64,000 nucleotides of DNA. Origin: an uncultured Aquimarina sp. (lineage in GTDB: Bacteria; Bacteroidota; Bacteroidia; Flavobacteriales; Flavobacteriaceae). The first letter of the stretch is position 1, and each line of letters begins with the position of its first letter. The position numbers and the translations under genes are program-made. The stretch spans positions 110,511 to 174,510 of the forward strand of contig NZ_CANLYD010000016.1 in the NCBI RefSeq assembly GCF_947495315.1, read 5' to 3'. This document shows, piece after piece, positions 32,761 through 42,464 of the stretch. Below the pieces are notes generated by a model. It saw only the letters and a program-made list of their open reading frames with translations. It was not told where the DNA came from and ran no database searches.

Positions 32761-35468
32761 TGTTTTATAACTTTAATCTCCGTTGAGGCTTCTAAAAGTT
32801 CAATATTTAAGGCATATAACCCCGACTGCACAGGTATGTTATCTAAAGGAATACTATGAATACCCGCTTCTTGTTCTTCTGATATTATTTTTCTAACTTT
32901 TCTACCTAACATGTCATACATAGTGATAGATACTAGCTGATCCTGTAACAATGTATATTCCAAAACAGAATTTGAATTTAATGGATTTGGATATACAACC
33001 ATATTTATAATATAACGTTCTAAATCATCAGAATCAACACCGTAATTAGGACCATTTCTTTGTCCTACTGGTATCATCAGTAACCAATCTTTTCCATCTT
33101 CTTTCGTAATCATCTTAACGTGTACAGCTCCATTATTCTTATCAAAATAATAGGATGTAGTCGTTTGAGACTCTAAATCGGATAAACTAGTAACTTTATT
33201 AATAGATTGTTCTTCTCGGTTTTCTACTATTATGCCTTCATATGGAAAAGGGTGCTTAAGGATAGTCCATTCTCCTTCTTTTTTCATAGCACTTAATAGT
33301 TCTAAACTTTGCCCGGCATCATCAATATCCCATTGACCATAAAGTGTATACTTCTGATTACCAAAAAATCTAAAAAAACGTTGATGTGCCCATTGCATTT
33401 TTGGAATTCGAAGCCCATCATTATCTCGAATAAGTGAAAGATCTAGTGGTAGATCAAAACCAACTCTATTCATTTTAAGTTCCATGGCATTTTGGGCATC
33501 TACAATGTAGGCATTCCAATCTTCTTTATGCTCAATAGCATCTTTTACAAAAGAAGAATAGGGGTGTACAATTAGAACAGGTCGATTATACCCAGTTAAA
33601 CTACCATCTTTATCTAATAAGAACGAAGAATTTGCATTTCTACCGTTGCTACCAGCAGAGTCCATATACATAGGTGTAGAATTTATAATTTTAATCCTCT
33701 CAAAGTAGTTTTCTCCGCGATGCCCTCCATGTCCTACCACAGCTGCAGCTACACCTTCTTCAATATCTTTATTAATGTCTATAAATGTAACGTTACTAAA
33801 TTTTGGCTGCTTTGACCCTCCTTGTGATACGGAGTAATAACCTGCTCTTTTATGACCGTGTCTAAGATTTCTGTTAGGTCCTCCGATATCATTATTAGAT
33901 CTACCAACAACTATACTATTTTGAACGTAAGACTCAGAAGACAAAAGTCCAATTGCATTGTCTGCGGATATAAAATTATCTAGGGTAACATTGGTAATTT
34001 CGGTCCACACACCACTCATTGCGTTTTTATAAGATGTGAAATTACTAAACTCCCACATTAAATCACCGTTTTGAAAATCACCTGTCATAAAAAAACCATG
34101 TCCATGACCAACTTGACCATATAAAGCATGATTGGAAACTCCTTCATTTCCTAAATTTCCAGGCACGGAACAGGAATGTGCTAAATTATCATCAAAAACG
34201 ATTTCTCTTGGTAATAAATCATATTCTCTAAATTCTCTACTTCTACCTCTTGCATCAAAAAAGAAACCTGTACCTCTTTCGGAACCAGCTACATGATTGC
34301 TAATTAGGTTGTTGTGAGGGTTCCGCATCCAGAAACCCGCTACACGTTGTTCCCCTTGCGTGCTACCACCATTACCATCTCTAGGAAATGCAAAGAGCCC
34401 TTCATCTGGCTTTCTTATAAGCATGGCTAAATTTCCTATGAATGTATTATTTATTTCATTTCCATCTTCAGCAGGAATAAAAGCATGGTTTTGTATATTA
34501 AATGCCACTATATTTTCTACCCATACGTTATCAGTTTGATGAGCAACTACTGCTCTTTGTAAACTATGATGGATACTAGAATTTTTAAGATAATCTCCCG
34601 TACGATCACCTGCTAAATGCCAATGAAAATTATATCGAGCCTCAAGACCTGGTTGTCCAAGTTTGGTAAATTCAACTCCTTCTACTTGAATAGACCCTGA
34701 ACCTCCCATAATCATTATATGGCCTCCATATTTTTGTGTTACCGAGTCTTCTGCACCTTGTATAATGATATTTCGAGTTAGCATTCCTACTTCTGCACGT
34801 TCATCAAGAATTTTCCCTTCATATTCCTGGATTTCCCCAAAATGAGGGTATTGCAAAGCAGGTGTAAAAGAAATGATTCTTCCACTTAACTCAGAAATTG
34901 TAACTTCTTCGGCCTCGTAAGGTTCATATCCACTAGGGGCAATAGCTATCACATCTCCAACTTTCCAACCAACAGGATCCTTATCCAAAGTAATTTTAGT
35001 ATCACCTGGTGCTACTGTTTCAATAAGTTGTCCCCAACTTAATTTTGATCTACTGGCACCATGAATTTGTAGAGACCCGCCACTTACTGTGGATAAAAAA
35101 CGACCTCCAAAACCAGGTTCATCAACTTTGGGTCCTGTAAGTGTAATGGTAGCATTATTTTGAAAAGGAGTATCAACAGTTCCTATTTGTAACAACCCTT
35201 TGACTAAAATGACTTTTGCAGTAAGAGAAACATCTACGTCTTTAAAAATAAGCTGTCCATTAATGGTTAAATCACCAAGTTTAGCTGTATTAACATCCAG
35301 AATCATTGTTGTTTCAGAAGGAATAACAATATTTTCATTTGCCTGTGGAACTCTGCCGGATGGCCAGGAACTAGGGTTTGACCAATAATTTTGTGAGAAT
35401 AGGTGAGTGGGGAAGCATAAGAAAATGCACATAAGAAGAAAACCCCATAAAGAGTACTTTTTAGTCAT
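32757..35468 (-). CDS. CEMIP/TMEM2-like G8 beta-helix protein with T9SS sorting domain
   Basis: A 903-aa secreted protein. Signal peptide (FLLMCIFLCFPTHLFSQ), then a G8 domain (about 27-140: YWSNPSSWPSGRVPQANENI, DLTINGQLIF). Next comes a parallel beta-helix with CEMIP-like text, NFHWHLAGDRTGDYLKNSSI and HHSLQRAVVAHQTDNVWVEN near 280-330, the region that in animal CEMIP and TMEM2 carries hyaluronan-degrading activity. The C terminus (823-903, VVYPNPLNSNSVLEYT to TEIKVIKQ) is a type A T9SS sorting domain, so it is exported through PorQ-type machinery and attached or released at the surface. Substrate is inferred only. Confidence 0.85.
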   Translation of the reverse strand: MTKKYSLWGFLLMCIFLCFPTHLFSQNYWSNPSSWPSGRVPQANENIVIPSETTMILDVNTAKLGDLTINGQLIFKDVDVSLTAKVILVKGLLQIGTVDTPFQNNATITLTGPKVDEPGFGGRFLSTVSGGSLQIHGASRSKLSWGQLIETVAPGDTKITLDKDPVGWKVGDVIAIAPSGYEPYEAEEVTISELSGRIISFTPALQYPHFGEIQEYEGKILDERAEVGMLTRNIIIQGAEDSVTQKYGGHIMIMGGSGSIQVEGVEFTKLGQPGLEARYNFHWHLAGDRTGDYLKNSSIHHSLQRAVVAHQTDNVWVENIVAFNIQNHAFIPAEDGNEINNTFIGNLAMLIRKPDEGLFAFPRDGNGGSTQGEQRVAGFWMRNPHNNLISNHVAGSERGTGFFFDARGRSREFREYDLLPREIVFDDNLAHSCSVPGNLGNEGVSNHALYGQVGHGHGFFMTGDFQNGDLMWEFSNFTSYKNAMSGVWTEITNVTLDNFISADNAIGLLSSESYVQNSIVVGRSNNDIGGPNRNLRHGHKRAGYYSVSQGGSKQPKFSNVTFIDINKDIEEGVAAAVVGHGGHRGENYFERIKIINSTPMYMDSAGSNGRNANSSFLLDKDGSLTGYNRPVLIVHPYSSFVKDAIEHKEDWNAYIVDAQNAMELKMNRVGFDLPLDLSLIRDNDGLRIPKMQWAHQRFFRFFGNQKYTLYGQWDIDDAGQSLELLSAMKKEGEWTILKHPFPYEGIIVENREEQSINKVTSLSDLESQTTTSYYFDKNNGAVHVKMITKEDGKDWLLMIPVGQRNGPNYGVDSDDLERYIINMVVYPNPLNSNSVLEYTLLQDQLVSITMYDMLGRKVRKIISEEQEAGIHSIPLDNIPVQSGLYALNIELLEASTEIKVIKQ

Positions 35469-35601
35469 TATTTTAGGTTTAGTTAGTAGGAGTTTTTAGA
35501 AATTTCTTAATTCATAAGATTTCTTACTCAATAATTTGCTAACCTTAATAGATGAAAAAAATTACATGAAAAATGTTAAAAAACTTACAAAATTTTCTTA
35601 A

Positions 35602-35764
35602 TAATCGATGAAATACACTTGTTGTTTTTTATAAAATTGACTAATTTTTATATCAAAATTATTTAATGAAAGCAAGTAAATTAAGGCGATGAAAGTGTCT
35701 TTGTAACCAAGTAAATTTAGAAGACATAAGAACAACGTGGTTTAAATGATATCGATGAAACACA
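35602..35764 (+). repeat. Cluster of ATCGATGAAAYACA motifs upstream of the G8 operon
   Basis: The gap 35469-35866 (398 bases, AT-rich, no gene) holds TAATCGATGAAATACA at 35602-35617 and ATCGATGAAACACA at 35751-35764, with a weaker GCGATGAAA at 35686-35694. The first 16-mer also occurs at 27611-27626 before the TruA-like gene. Possible regulator site; otherwise the gap shows nothing. Confidence 0.35.
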
Positions 35765-35866
35765 TATTTTGTTTCCCTTTATTTAATATTTTAGCAGATT
35801 TTACTTTATTAAATACTGCAATTTTATTATCGTATTAATATCTGTGAAGATAAGTATGTAATATTA

Positions 35867-37984
35867 TTATTGATTATTTTCCAAAACAGCTAAAGCCAGT
35901 TTTATGGTATTATAATCCATTGCCTGTTCGAAATGTTCAAAATATGGTTTTAGGGTTTCTGGATTATCCAACGTTTCTTTTGCTTCTTTTACCGAAATGA
36001 TATCTTCTTTACTAACAAATTGCTTTAAATCAATGTTTTCACCATCATTATATAATTTCATAATATGAGAAAAAACGGTAGACTGTGCCAGTTTTCTTTC
36101 CTGCGCAATTTCTTCAATAGATAATCCTTGTTTATATAAACTCAGTGTTTCCTTATAAGAATTTCCTTTGTTCTTATTAGTTTTCTTCTTCTTTTTAGTC
36201 TTTTCTGCAGAAAAGTCAATGATAGCTTTTATGAATTGGTATCCATAGTTTTGCATTTTCAGTTTACCCACACCGCTAATTTGCATGAATTCATCATCAC
36301 TCATAGGTCTGGATTTTTCCATTTCTTTTAAGGAGGCATCATTAAAAATCTGATATGCAGGTATACCAGCTTCTTTAGCAAGTTCTAAGCGCAGTTCTCG
36401 TAACTTATCGAACAATGTATTTGGCTTTGCTTTTTTAACCTGTTGGGCGGCTATTTCTTTAATTTTTTCAAACTCTGCAAGATTGGCTAGACTAACTTTT
36501 TCACCTTCAAAAAGTACTTTTTTAGAAAGGGAAGTGAGTTTAAGTTTGTTATTAAGATGAAAAGCAATTTCTAGGTACCCTTGATTAATTAACTGTATAA
36601 TATATTGCTGCCAATCTCTCCAAGAGATATCATTTGCAATACCATACGTTTTTAGACTTTGATATCCTTTATCTAAGACCATTGCATTTTGGGCTCCTCT
36701 AAGAACGTCAATTATGGTTCCTATTGGTTCTTCTTCTTTAATTCTTGCTACTGTAGATAATGCTTTTTGAGCAATAATAGTTCCATCAATAAAGCTTGGT
36801 GGATTTTTACAGACATCACAATTACCACAATCTTCTTCAATTAGTTCTCCAAAATAACTTAGTAATATCTTTCTCCGACAACTAAGTGAATCTGCGTATT
36901 GCTTCATTCGATCCAATTTGGCCATTTGCACTTCTTGATTGCCAGATGTAGTTGCGAACTTTTGTAATTGTACTACATCAGCATAACTATGAAATAGTAG
37001 GGTAGAAGAAGGTAATCCATCACGACCGGCACGTCCAATTTCTTGATAATAACCTTCTATGTTTTTTGGTAAATTATAATGAATCACCCAGCGCACATTA
37101 GATTTATCGATTCCCATACCAAAAGCAATAGTTGCGCAAACTATCTGTACGGTATCATTTATAAAACCTTCTTGTACTTCAGCTCTTTTCTTGTGATCTA
37201 TACCAGCATGATAAGCTTCCGCAATAAATCCCTGACTTTGTAGTTTTTCTGCCAACATTTCTGTTGTTTTTCGGCTCAAACAATAGATAATACCAACATC
37301 ATTAGGTTTGTCTTCCAAGAAATCTATAATTTGTTCAATCCTCTTGTTTCCTGGACGTACTTCCAGACTTAGGTTTTTACGGTCAAAGGATGCTAAAAAC
37401 TGCTTAGCTTTAGGAATGTTTAATTGTTTACAAATATCTTGCCGGGTTGCCTTATCTGCCGTTGCGGTTAAGGCAATTACCGGAGTATCAGGAAACCTGT
37501 TTTTTAAGTATCCCAGTTGTGTATAGGCTGGTCTAAAATCATGACCCCAAGCAGATATACAATGCGCTTCGTCGATAGCAATTAAACTTAGAGTAATTTG
37601 TGAAAGTATAGTATCCAAAAAACTCAAACTTTCAGGAGCGACATAGAGTAGTTTAATATCTTTATCTAGGAGCTTTTGATATATTTCTTGTTGTTCATTT
37701 TCGTTTTGACTACTATTCACAAAAGCTGCTTGGACACCATTGACTCGCAATCCATCCACCTGATCCTTCATTAATGCAATTAATGGAGAAATTACTAAGG
37801 TAATACCAGGAAGTAATAGTGCAGGTAATTGGTAACAGATCGATTTCCCTCCACCAGTAGGCATGACAACCATATTATCCAATCCCTCGAATATGGAATC
37901 AATGATTTCTTGTTGTAACGGTCTAAAGCTGTCGTATCCAAAATACTCCTTTAACGTACTTAGAATTTGTTGTTGTTCTGGCAT
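35867..37984 (-). CDS. recQ: ATP-dependent DNA helicase RecQ
   Basis: A 705-aa 3'-5' DNA helicase for recombination and fork repair. Walker A MPTGGGKSICYQLP (about 40-53), DEAH with AHCISAWGHDFRPAY, motif VI EIGRAGRDG, the RecQ zinc module (CRRKILLSYFGE then CGNCDVC near 375-400), winged helix, and an HRDC domain (about 525-600, ELRLELAKEAGIPAYQIF). An extra C-terminal helix-turn-helix (about 610-660, GLSIEEIAQERKLAQSTVFSH) follows, typical of longer RecQ forms in Bacteroidetes. All motifs are intact. It is the longest enzyme in this part and has no operon partner. Confidence 0.94.
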   Translation of the reverse strand: MPEQQQILSTLKEYFGYDSFRPLQQEIIDSIFEGLDNMVVMPTGGGKSICYQLPALLLPGITLVISPLIALMKDQVDGLRVNGVQAAFVNSSQNENEQQEIYQKLLDKDIKLLYVAPESLSFLDTILSQITLSLIAIDEAHCISAWGHDFRPAYTQLGYLKNRFPDTPVIALTATADKATRQDICKQLNIPKAKQFLASFDRKNLSLEVRPGNKRIEQIIDFLEDKPNDVGIIYCLSRKTTEMLAEKLQSQGFIAEAYHAGIDHKKRAEVQEGFINDTVQIVCATIAFGMGIDKSNVRWVIHYNLPKNIEGYYQEIGRAGRDGLPSSTLLFHSYADVVQLQKFATTSGNQEVQMAKLDRMKQYADSLSCRRKILLSYFGELIEEDCGNCDVCKNPPSFIDGTIIAQKALSTVARIKEEEPIGTIIDVLRGAQNAMVLDKGYQSLKTYGIANDISWRDWQQYIIQLINQGYLEIAFHLNNKLKLTSLSKKVLFEGEKVSLANLAEFEKIKEIAAQQVKKAKPNTLFDKLRELRLELAKEAGIPAYQIFNDASLKEMEKSRPMSDDEFMQISGVGKLKMQNYGYQFIKAIIDFSAEKTKKKKKTNKNKGNSYKETLSLYKQGLSIEEIAQERKLAQSTVFSHIMKLYNDGENIDLKQFVSKEDIISVKEAKETLDNPETLKPYFEHFEQAMDYNTIKLALAVLENNQ

Positions 37985-38067
37985 AGATGCAAAGAAAAGA
38001 AAAAGCCATTAAAAATTAAACGATCTTATCGGCCCATATTAATTTCTTTTCCACTTTTTACAACTAC

Positions 38068-38439
38068 TTAGATATGCTGATCTAGCAAAATCGTATTTCC
38101 ATCCGGATCAATTAATATAATGCTTCCTGGACCGCTAGAATTTTCATCTGTCTCTTGTTCTAATTTTATGCCTTTCTTTTTCAAATCCTTTTGAATTTCT
38201 CTTACATCATCAAAATTTTCGAGTGTATTAGCTGTAGTATCCCATCCAGGGTTGAAAGTCATAATGTTGTTTTCAAACATTCCTTGAAAAAGCCCAACTA
38301 GATTGTTTTCATTTTTCATTATCAGATAATTCTTTTCGATATCTCCGGCGAAAACGTCAAACCCTAAGTTCTCGTAAAATTCTTTTGATACGTGAATATC
38401 TTTCACGCTAAGACTTATTGAAAATGCTCCTAATTTCAT
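38068..38439 (-). CDS. VOC (glyoxalase/bleomycin-resistance) family protein
   Basis: A 123-aa vicinal oxygen chelate fold protein: LGAFSISLSVKDIHVSKEFYENLGF at the N terminus and the C-terminal LIDPDGNTILLDQH strand. Most members bind a metal with His/Glu; the first His position is replaced here (SLSVKD), so enzyme activity is uncertain. Single gene, unknown substrate. Confidence 0.8.
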   Translation of the reverse strand: MKLGAFSISLSVKDIHVSKEFYENLGFDVFAGDIEKNYLIMKNENNLVGLFQGMFENNIMTFNPGWDTTANTLENFDDVREIQKDLKKKGIKLEQETDENSSGPGSIILIDPDGNTILLDQHI

Positions 38440-38562
38440 CTTTTATATTGTTTAGTTTATGTGGTTTTATAGGTTTTAGTATAAGTTGTTCAAATTTTTG
38501 ATCTAATGAAAGATACTAAATTTAAGTTCGTAAAAAGTATTATTGGCATAATGGAAAACAAA

Positions 38563-38676
38563 TTAATGATATTGATTGTGAATAAAAGCGGTTGTTATAA
38601 ACCAGAGAATTATTAAAAATGCCACACCCCATTGTATGTAATCATTTCTTTTAGTAGTACCTGTTTTCGTATTCAT
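38563..38676 (-). CDS. Possible 37-aa single-span membrane protein
   Basis: A small ORF from ATG 38676 to TAA. The sequence has a basic N terminus (NTKTGTTKRND), one hydrophobic span (WGVAFLIILWFITTAFI) and a short tail ending NQYH. This is the composition of a small inner-membrane protein with the N terminus inside. It occupies part of the 357-base gap 38440-38796. No promoter was firmly recognised, so coding is plausible but unproven. Confidence 0.45.
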   Translation of the reverse strand: MNTKTGTTKRNDYIQWGVAFLIILWFITTAFIHNQYH

Positions 38677-38796
38677 AATGTAATAATATATTAGATTCAT
38701 CAATATAAGTATAAGAATAGGAGCATTCGTTACATTTTTCAATGTTAGAGATATTATATTTGGATAGGTGTAATTATATTTTGTAGTTTATACGGT

Positions 38797-39474
38797 ATGA
38801 AAAATAAAGGCAATATAGTAGAAAGAACAAAAAAGCTTTGGCCGACAAAAGATGCAATGGAACAGATTTATGAAAAGAATCTTTGGGGGAGTAATAGTTC
38901 TCTTTTCTATTCAGGTTCAGGGTCACATGATCCTGAAATAGTAAAACCCTATATAGATGCTTTAATTTCTTTTTTAGGATCGTTTAAAAGTCTACTTACT
39001 GTATGTGATTTAGGTTGTGGGGATTTTAATATAGGAAAAGAATTGGTAGCACATACTAAAAGGTATATTGCTGTTGATATTGTATCTGAACTTATAAAGC
39101 ATAACAAAGAAAAATTTAAAGAAGAAAATTTAGAATTTCATTGTTTGGATATTGCTGCAGATACTTTACCTTCTGGTGATTGTGTGTTATTGCGACAAGT
39201 ACTACAGCACCTATCCAATGTAGAAATACATCGCATATTGAGTAAGTTAACCAATTTTAAATATGTGATTTTGACCGAGCACATACCTGAAGGAGACTTT
39301 GAACCAAATAAAGATATCATTTCTGGACAAGGAATTAGACTAAAAAAACAAAGTGGTTTAGATGTATTAGCTCCACCATTTAATTTTAAGGTAAAAGAAG
39401 AAAAACAATTATCATCAATTATTTTAAATAATCATAATGGAGTTATAGTAACCACGCTTTATACTATTTTTTAA
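38797..39474 (+). CDS. Class I SAM-dependent methyltransferase
   Basis: A 225-aa methyltransferase with SAM motif I VCDLGCGDFNIG (near residue 68), the acidic end of strand 2 (YIAVDIVSELIKHNK), and DCVLLRQVLQHLSNVEI. The N-terminal ~60 residues (ERTKKLWPTKDAMEQIYE) are not a known domain. The substrate is unknown. Single gene, convergent to the pullulanase gene. Confidence 0.82.
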   Translation: MKNKGNIVERTKKLWPTKDAMEQIYEKNLWGSNSSLFYSGSGSHDPEIVKPYIDALISFLGSFKSLLTVCDLGCGDFNIGKELVAHTKRYIAVDIVSELIKHNKEKFKEENLEFHCLDIAADTLPSGDCVLLRQVLQHLSNVEIHRILSKLTNFKYVILTEHIPEGDFEPNKDIISGQGIRLKKQSGLDVLAPPFNFKVKEEKQLSSIILNNHNGVIVTTLYTIF

Positions 39475-39526
39475 ACAGCGTCTATATTGATATGCCGTAC
39501 TTGATAGTTTTAAAAGTACAATTACA

Positions 39527-41512
39527 TTATTCCCGAAATAAAACCATCATCGATATAGAAGGTATGGTTATCTTACTTTTCACATTTTTTGTTCCTTCAA
39601 AATCAAAGTTATCTCCTAAAACGGCCACTTGCCAAGTTTCATCTAGTTGATAGGCTATTGCTTTTGGGTTGCTATTATATACCACAAGAATGTTTTTCCA
39701 TGTATCTGCATTAGCATTATTCTTAATTTGATAACTTATCAATCCATTTTTATCTTCTTTAAACTCTAAATTTGTTCTCACATCATCTGCCTTAGTCATT
39801 CTGAAAGCAGGATGTGCTTTTCTAAGTGTTATAAGGTTTTTATAATAAGTAATGACATCAGCATGTGTGTTTTTCCAAATCCAATCTATCTGATTAATAC
39901 TATCCGGTAGATTATAGGAGTTATGTTCTCCATTTTTAGTACGTAACATTTCTGCTCCGGCGTGCATAAAAGCGACTCCTTGCGAGGTCATTACAATAGC
40001 ATTCGTTAGTTTTTGCATAGAGATAAGCTCATCTTTTGTTGCATCTTTTCTGGAGATTTTTAGTTTATCGAATACGGTGTGGTTATCGTGACAAGAAACA
40101 TAGGATACAGATTGCCAAGGCTCATTTGCCCAAGGTGCTTTTGAGTAATTTACTTTTGTATAATCAATTTGCGGATGTTTTATAGATCCTACAATTCCCA
40201 TTTTTACAGACTCCTCTTCATTTTTTGCTCCGCTAACAAAACCTGTACTTTCTTCCTTAAAGACAGAACCTTTTAGCCCATCTCTTAAGTCATCACTAAA
40301 AGCAGAAATTTGTGGCATAGCCAAAGTGTTCTTTTTTAAAGCTCTTCTTTCTTCCGGTAGCGGAGAATCACCAGCAGTCCATCCTTCACCATACACAAAG
40401 ATATTTGGGTTTATGGTTTTTACCGTTTTAGCTACTTTGTTCATCGTTTCAGTATCATGAATTCCCATCAGATCAAAACGAAATCCATCTAGGTGATACT
40501 CTTTTGCCCAATATGCTACGGATTCTGTAATATACTTTTGCATCATTGCTCGATCTGAGGCTGTTTCATTACCACATGCAGAAGCATCCGAAGGTTTACC
40601 GTCTTCCCATTGGCGATAATAATATCCGGGAACTTCTAAATTAAAATTAGAATTCTCTGTTCTTCCCGTATGATTATAAACCACATCTAAAATGACTCCG
40701 ATTCCATTATCGTGAAATGCCTTGACCATTTGTTTAAATTCCTTTATTCTCACTTCGGCTTTATACGGATCAGAAGAAAAGGAACCTTCTGGGACATTAT
40801 AGTTCTGAGGATCATATCCCCAATTAAATTGTGGTGTATCTAATTTTGTTTCATCAATAGAGTAGTGGTCATAAGTTGGTAAAAGATGAACATGTGTGAT
40901 GCCTAATTCTTTTAGGTGATCAATTCCCGTTACGATACTATCAGGGCTTTTAGTACCTTCTTCTACCAACCCTAAATATTTACCAGGCTTACTGGAGCCT
41001 GATTGTGGATGTATTGTCATATCTCTGATATGTAATTCATAAATAATGGCTTCATTTGGATATGTAAGAGCAGCTCTTTTATCCTGATCCCATCCTTCAG
41101 GATTTGTAGTTTCAAAATCTAATACCATAGCTCTTTTACCATTAACTCCCGTAGCTTTCGCATAAATACCAGGCGTTTCTTCTAACCATTTACCATCCAT
41201 CATCGTTTGATACGTATAGTAAATACCATGTAAATCTCTATCAATCTGTAAGGTCCAGATTCCTTTTTCTTCTTGATTCAGTGCTGTGGTTTCCAATGGA
41301 GCTCCTCCATTACCTTCTTTGTATAAATGAAGTTGTATTTTTTCTGCAACCGGAGACCATATTTTAAAAGTAGTCACCTCTTTAGAATAATCAATCCAAA
41401 GATTGGCCTCTACAGGTGTAGGATACTCTTCAAAACTAGTATATACTGGTTTCTTTTTGGAACAGGAAATTATAGCAGATGAAATAAAAAGGTACATGAA
41501 AATACGTTTCAT
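39527..41512 (-). CDS. pulA: Type I pullulanase, lipoprotein (GH13)
   Basis: A 661-aa debranching enzyme that cleaves alpha-1,6 bonds in pullulan and starch fragments. Lipobox SSAIISCSKK (Cys17) places it on a membrane surface. N-terminal CBM48-like domain (about 30-135, VTTFKIWSPVAEKIQLHLY), then a GH13 barrel with the type I pullulanase mark NWGYDPQNYN, the first conserved region DVVYNHTG, nucleophile Asp in GFRFDLMGIHD, acid Glu in VYGEGWTAG, and the third Asp in VSCHDNHT. With the amylase at 59723 it forms an alpha-glucan degrading set, though the two are 20 kb apart. Confidence 0.92.
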   Translation of the reverse strand: MKRIFMYLFISSAIISCSKKKPVYTSFEEYPTPVEANLWIDYSKEVTTFKIWSPVAEKIQLHLYKEGNGGAPLETTALNQEEKGIWTLQIDRDLHGIYYTYQTMMDGKWLEETPGIYAKATGVNGKRAMVLDFETTNPEGWDQDKRAALTYPNEAIIYELHIRDMTIHPQSGSSKPGKYLGLVEEGTKSPDSIVTGIDHLKELGITHVHLLPTYDHYSIDETKLDTPQFNWGYDPQNYNVPEGSFSSDPYKAEVRIKEFKQMVKAFHDNGIGVILDVVYNHTGRTENSNFNLEVPGYYYRQWEDGKPSDASACGNETASDRAMMQKYITESVAYWAKEYHLDGFRFDLMGIHDTETMNKVAKTVKTINPNIFVYGEGWTAGDSPLPEERRALKKNTLAMPQISAFSDDLRDGLKGSVFKEESTGFVSGAKNEEESVKMGIVGSIKHPQIDYTKVNYSKAPWANEPWQSVSYVSCHDNHTVFDKLKISRKDATKDELISMQKLTNAIVMTSQGVAFMHAGAEMLRTKNGEHNSYNLPDSINQIDWIWKNTHADVITYYKNLITLRKAHPAFRMTKADDVRTNLEFKEDKNGLISYQIKNNANADTWKNILVVYNSNPKAIAYQLDETWQVAVLGDNFDFEGTKNVKSKITIPSISMMVLFRE

Positions 41513-41579
41513 ATGTTTATACTTTTGGTTTATAAATGGTTATGGTTGGTTAACTATAGGTTTTAAAATATGTTCTTAT

Positions 41580-42464
41580 TTATGAAAATAAATCGGAACT
41601 TAAATATCGATCACCGCGATCGCAAATAATTGCTACAAGAACTCCGCTATCTAATGTTTCTGCCAATTTTAGTGCTGCAGTGACTGAACCACCGCTACTC
41701 ATCCCAGAAAAAACACCTTCTTCTTTTGCCAGCCTCTTAGCCATTTCAGTAGCTTCTTCCTGACTAACTTCTATAACTTGATCGACTTTGGCTGGATTAA
41801 ATATTTTTGGTAGATATTCTTTTGGCCATTTACGAATTCCGGGAATTCTGGATTCGTCTGTAGGTTGTACACCTACTATCTGTACATTTTGAGATTGTTC
41901 TTTTAGATAAGTAGAAGTTCCCATAATAGTTCCAGTTGTTCCCATAGAAGAAACAAAATGAGTTATCTTACCTTTGGTATCTTTCCAGATTTCTGGACCA
42001 GTTGTTTTGTAATGGGCTTTCCAGTTATCATCATTGGCAAACTGATTAAGCATAACATATCCTTCATTAGCTACTTTAGCTTCAGCATAATCTCGCGCTC
42101 CTTCAATACCAACATCTTCAGAAGTTAGTATAACCTTTGCTCCATATGCACGCATGGTTTGTACACGTTCTTTTGTAGAATTCTCAGGCATTACCAGCTC
42201 TATGTCTAATTTAAAGATTCCAGCAATCATAGCCAATGCAATACCTGTATTTCCACTAGTTGCTTCAATAAGTTTAGTAGTTTGATCTATATCGCCACGA
42301 TCTAATGCAGATTTAATCATGTTGTAGGCTGCACGATCTTTTACACTTCCACCAGGATTATGCCCTTCTAGTTTTAGATATAATGTAATATTCGGGTTTT
42401 TAATTATGGAAGTTGCCTTAACTAAAGGTGTATTTCCGATAAGGTCTAAAATGCTATGCGACAT
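41580..42464 (-). CDS. cysM: Cysteine synthase (O-acetylserine sulfhydrylase, CysM type)
   Basis: PLP enzyme that makes cysteine from O-acetylserine and sulfide or thiosulfate. Length 294 aa from ATG 42464; the longer frame from 42539 lies inside cysE and is rejected. PLP Lys42 is in GGSVKDRAAYN, the substrate loop is EATSGNTGIALA (about 67-78), and the PLP phosphate loop is SSMGTTGTIMGTS. The start overlaps the cysE stop by one base (TAATG), so this gene follows cysE in one operon and they make the two-step cysteine pathway. Confidence 0.94.
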   Translation of the reverse strand: MSHSILDLIGNTPLVKATSIIKNPNITLYLKLEGHNPGGSVKDRAAYNMIKSALDRGDIDQTTKLIEATSGNTGIALAMIAGIFKLDIELVMPENSTKERVQTMRAYGAKVILTSEDVGIEGARDYAEAKVANEGYVMLNQFANDDNWKAHYKTTGPEIWKDTKGKITHFVSSMGTTGTIMGTSTYLKEQSQNVQIVGVQPTDESRIPGIRKWPKEYLPKIFNPAKVDQVIEVSQEEATEMAKRLAKEEGVFSGMSSGGSVTAALKLAETLDSGVLVAIICDRGDRYLSSDLFS

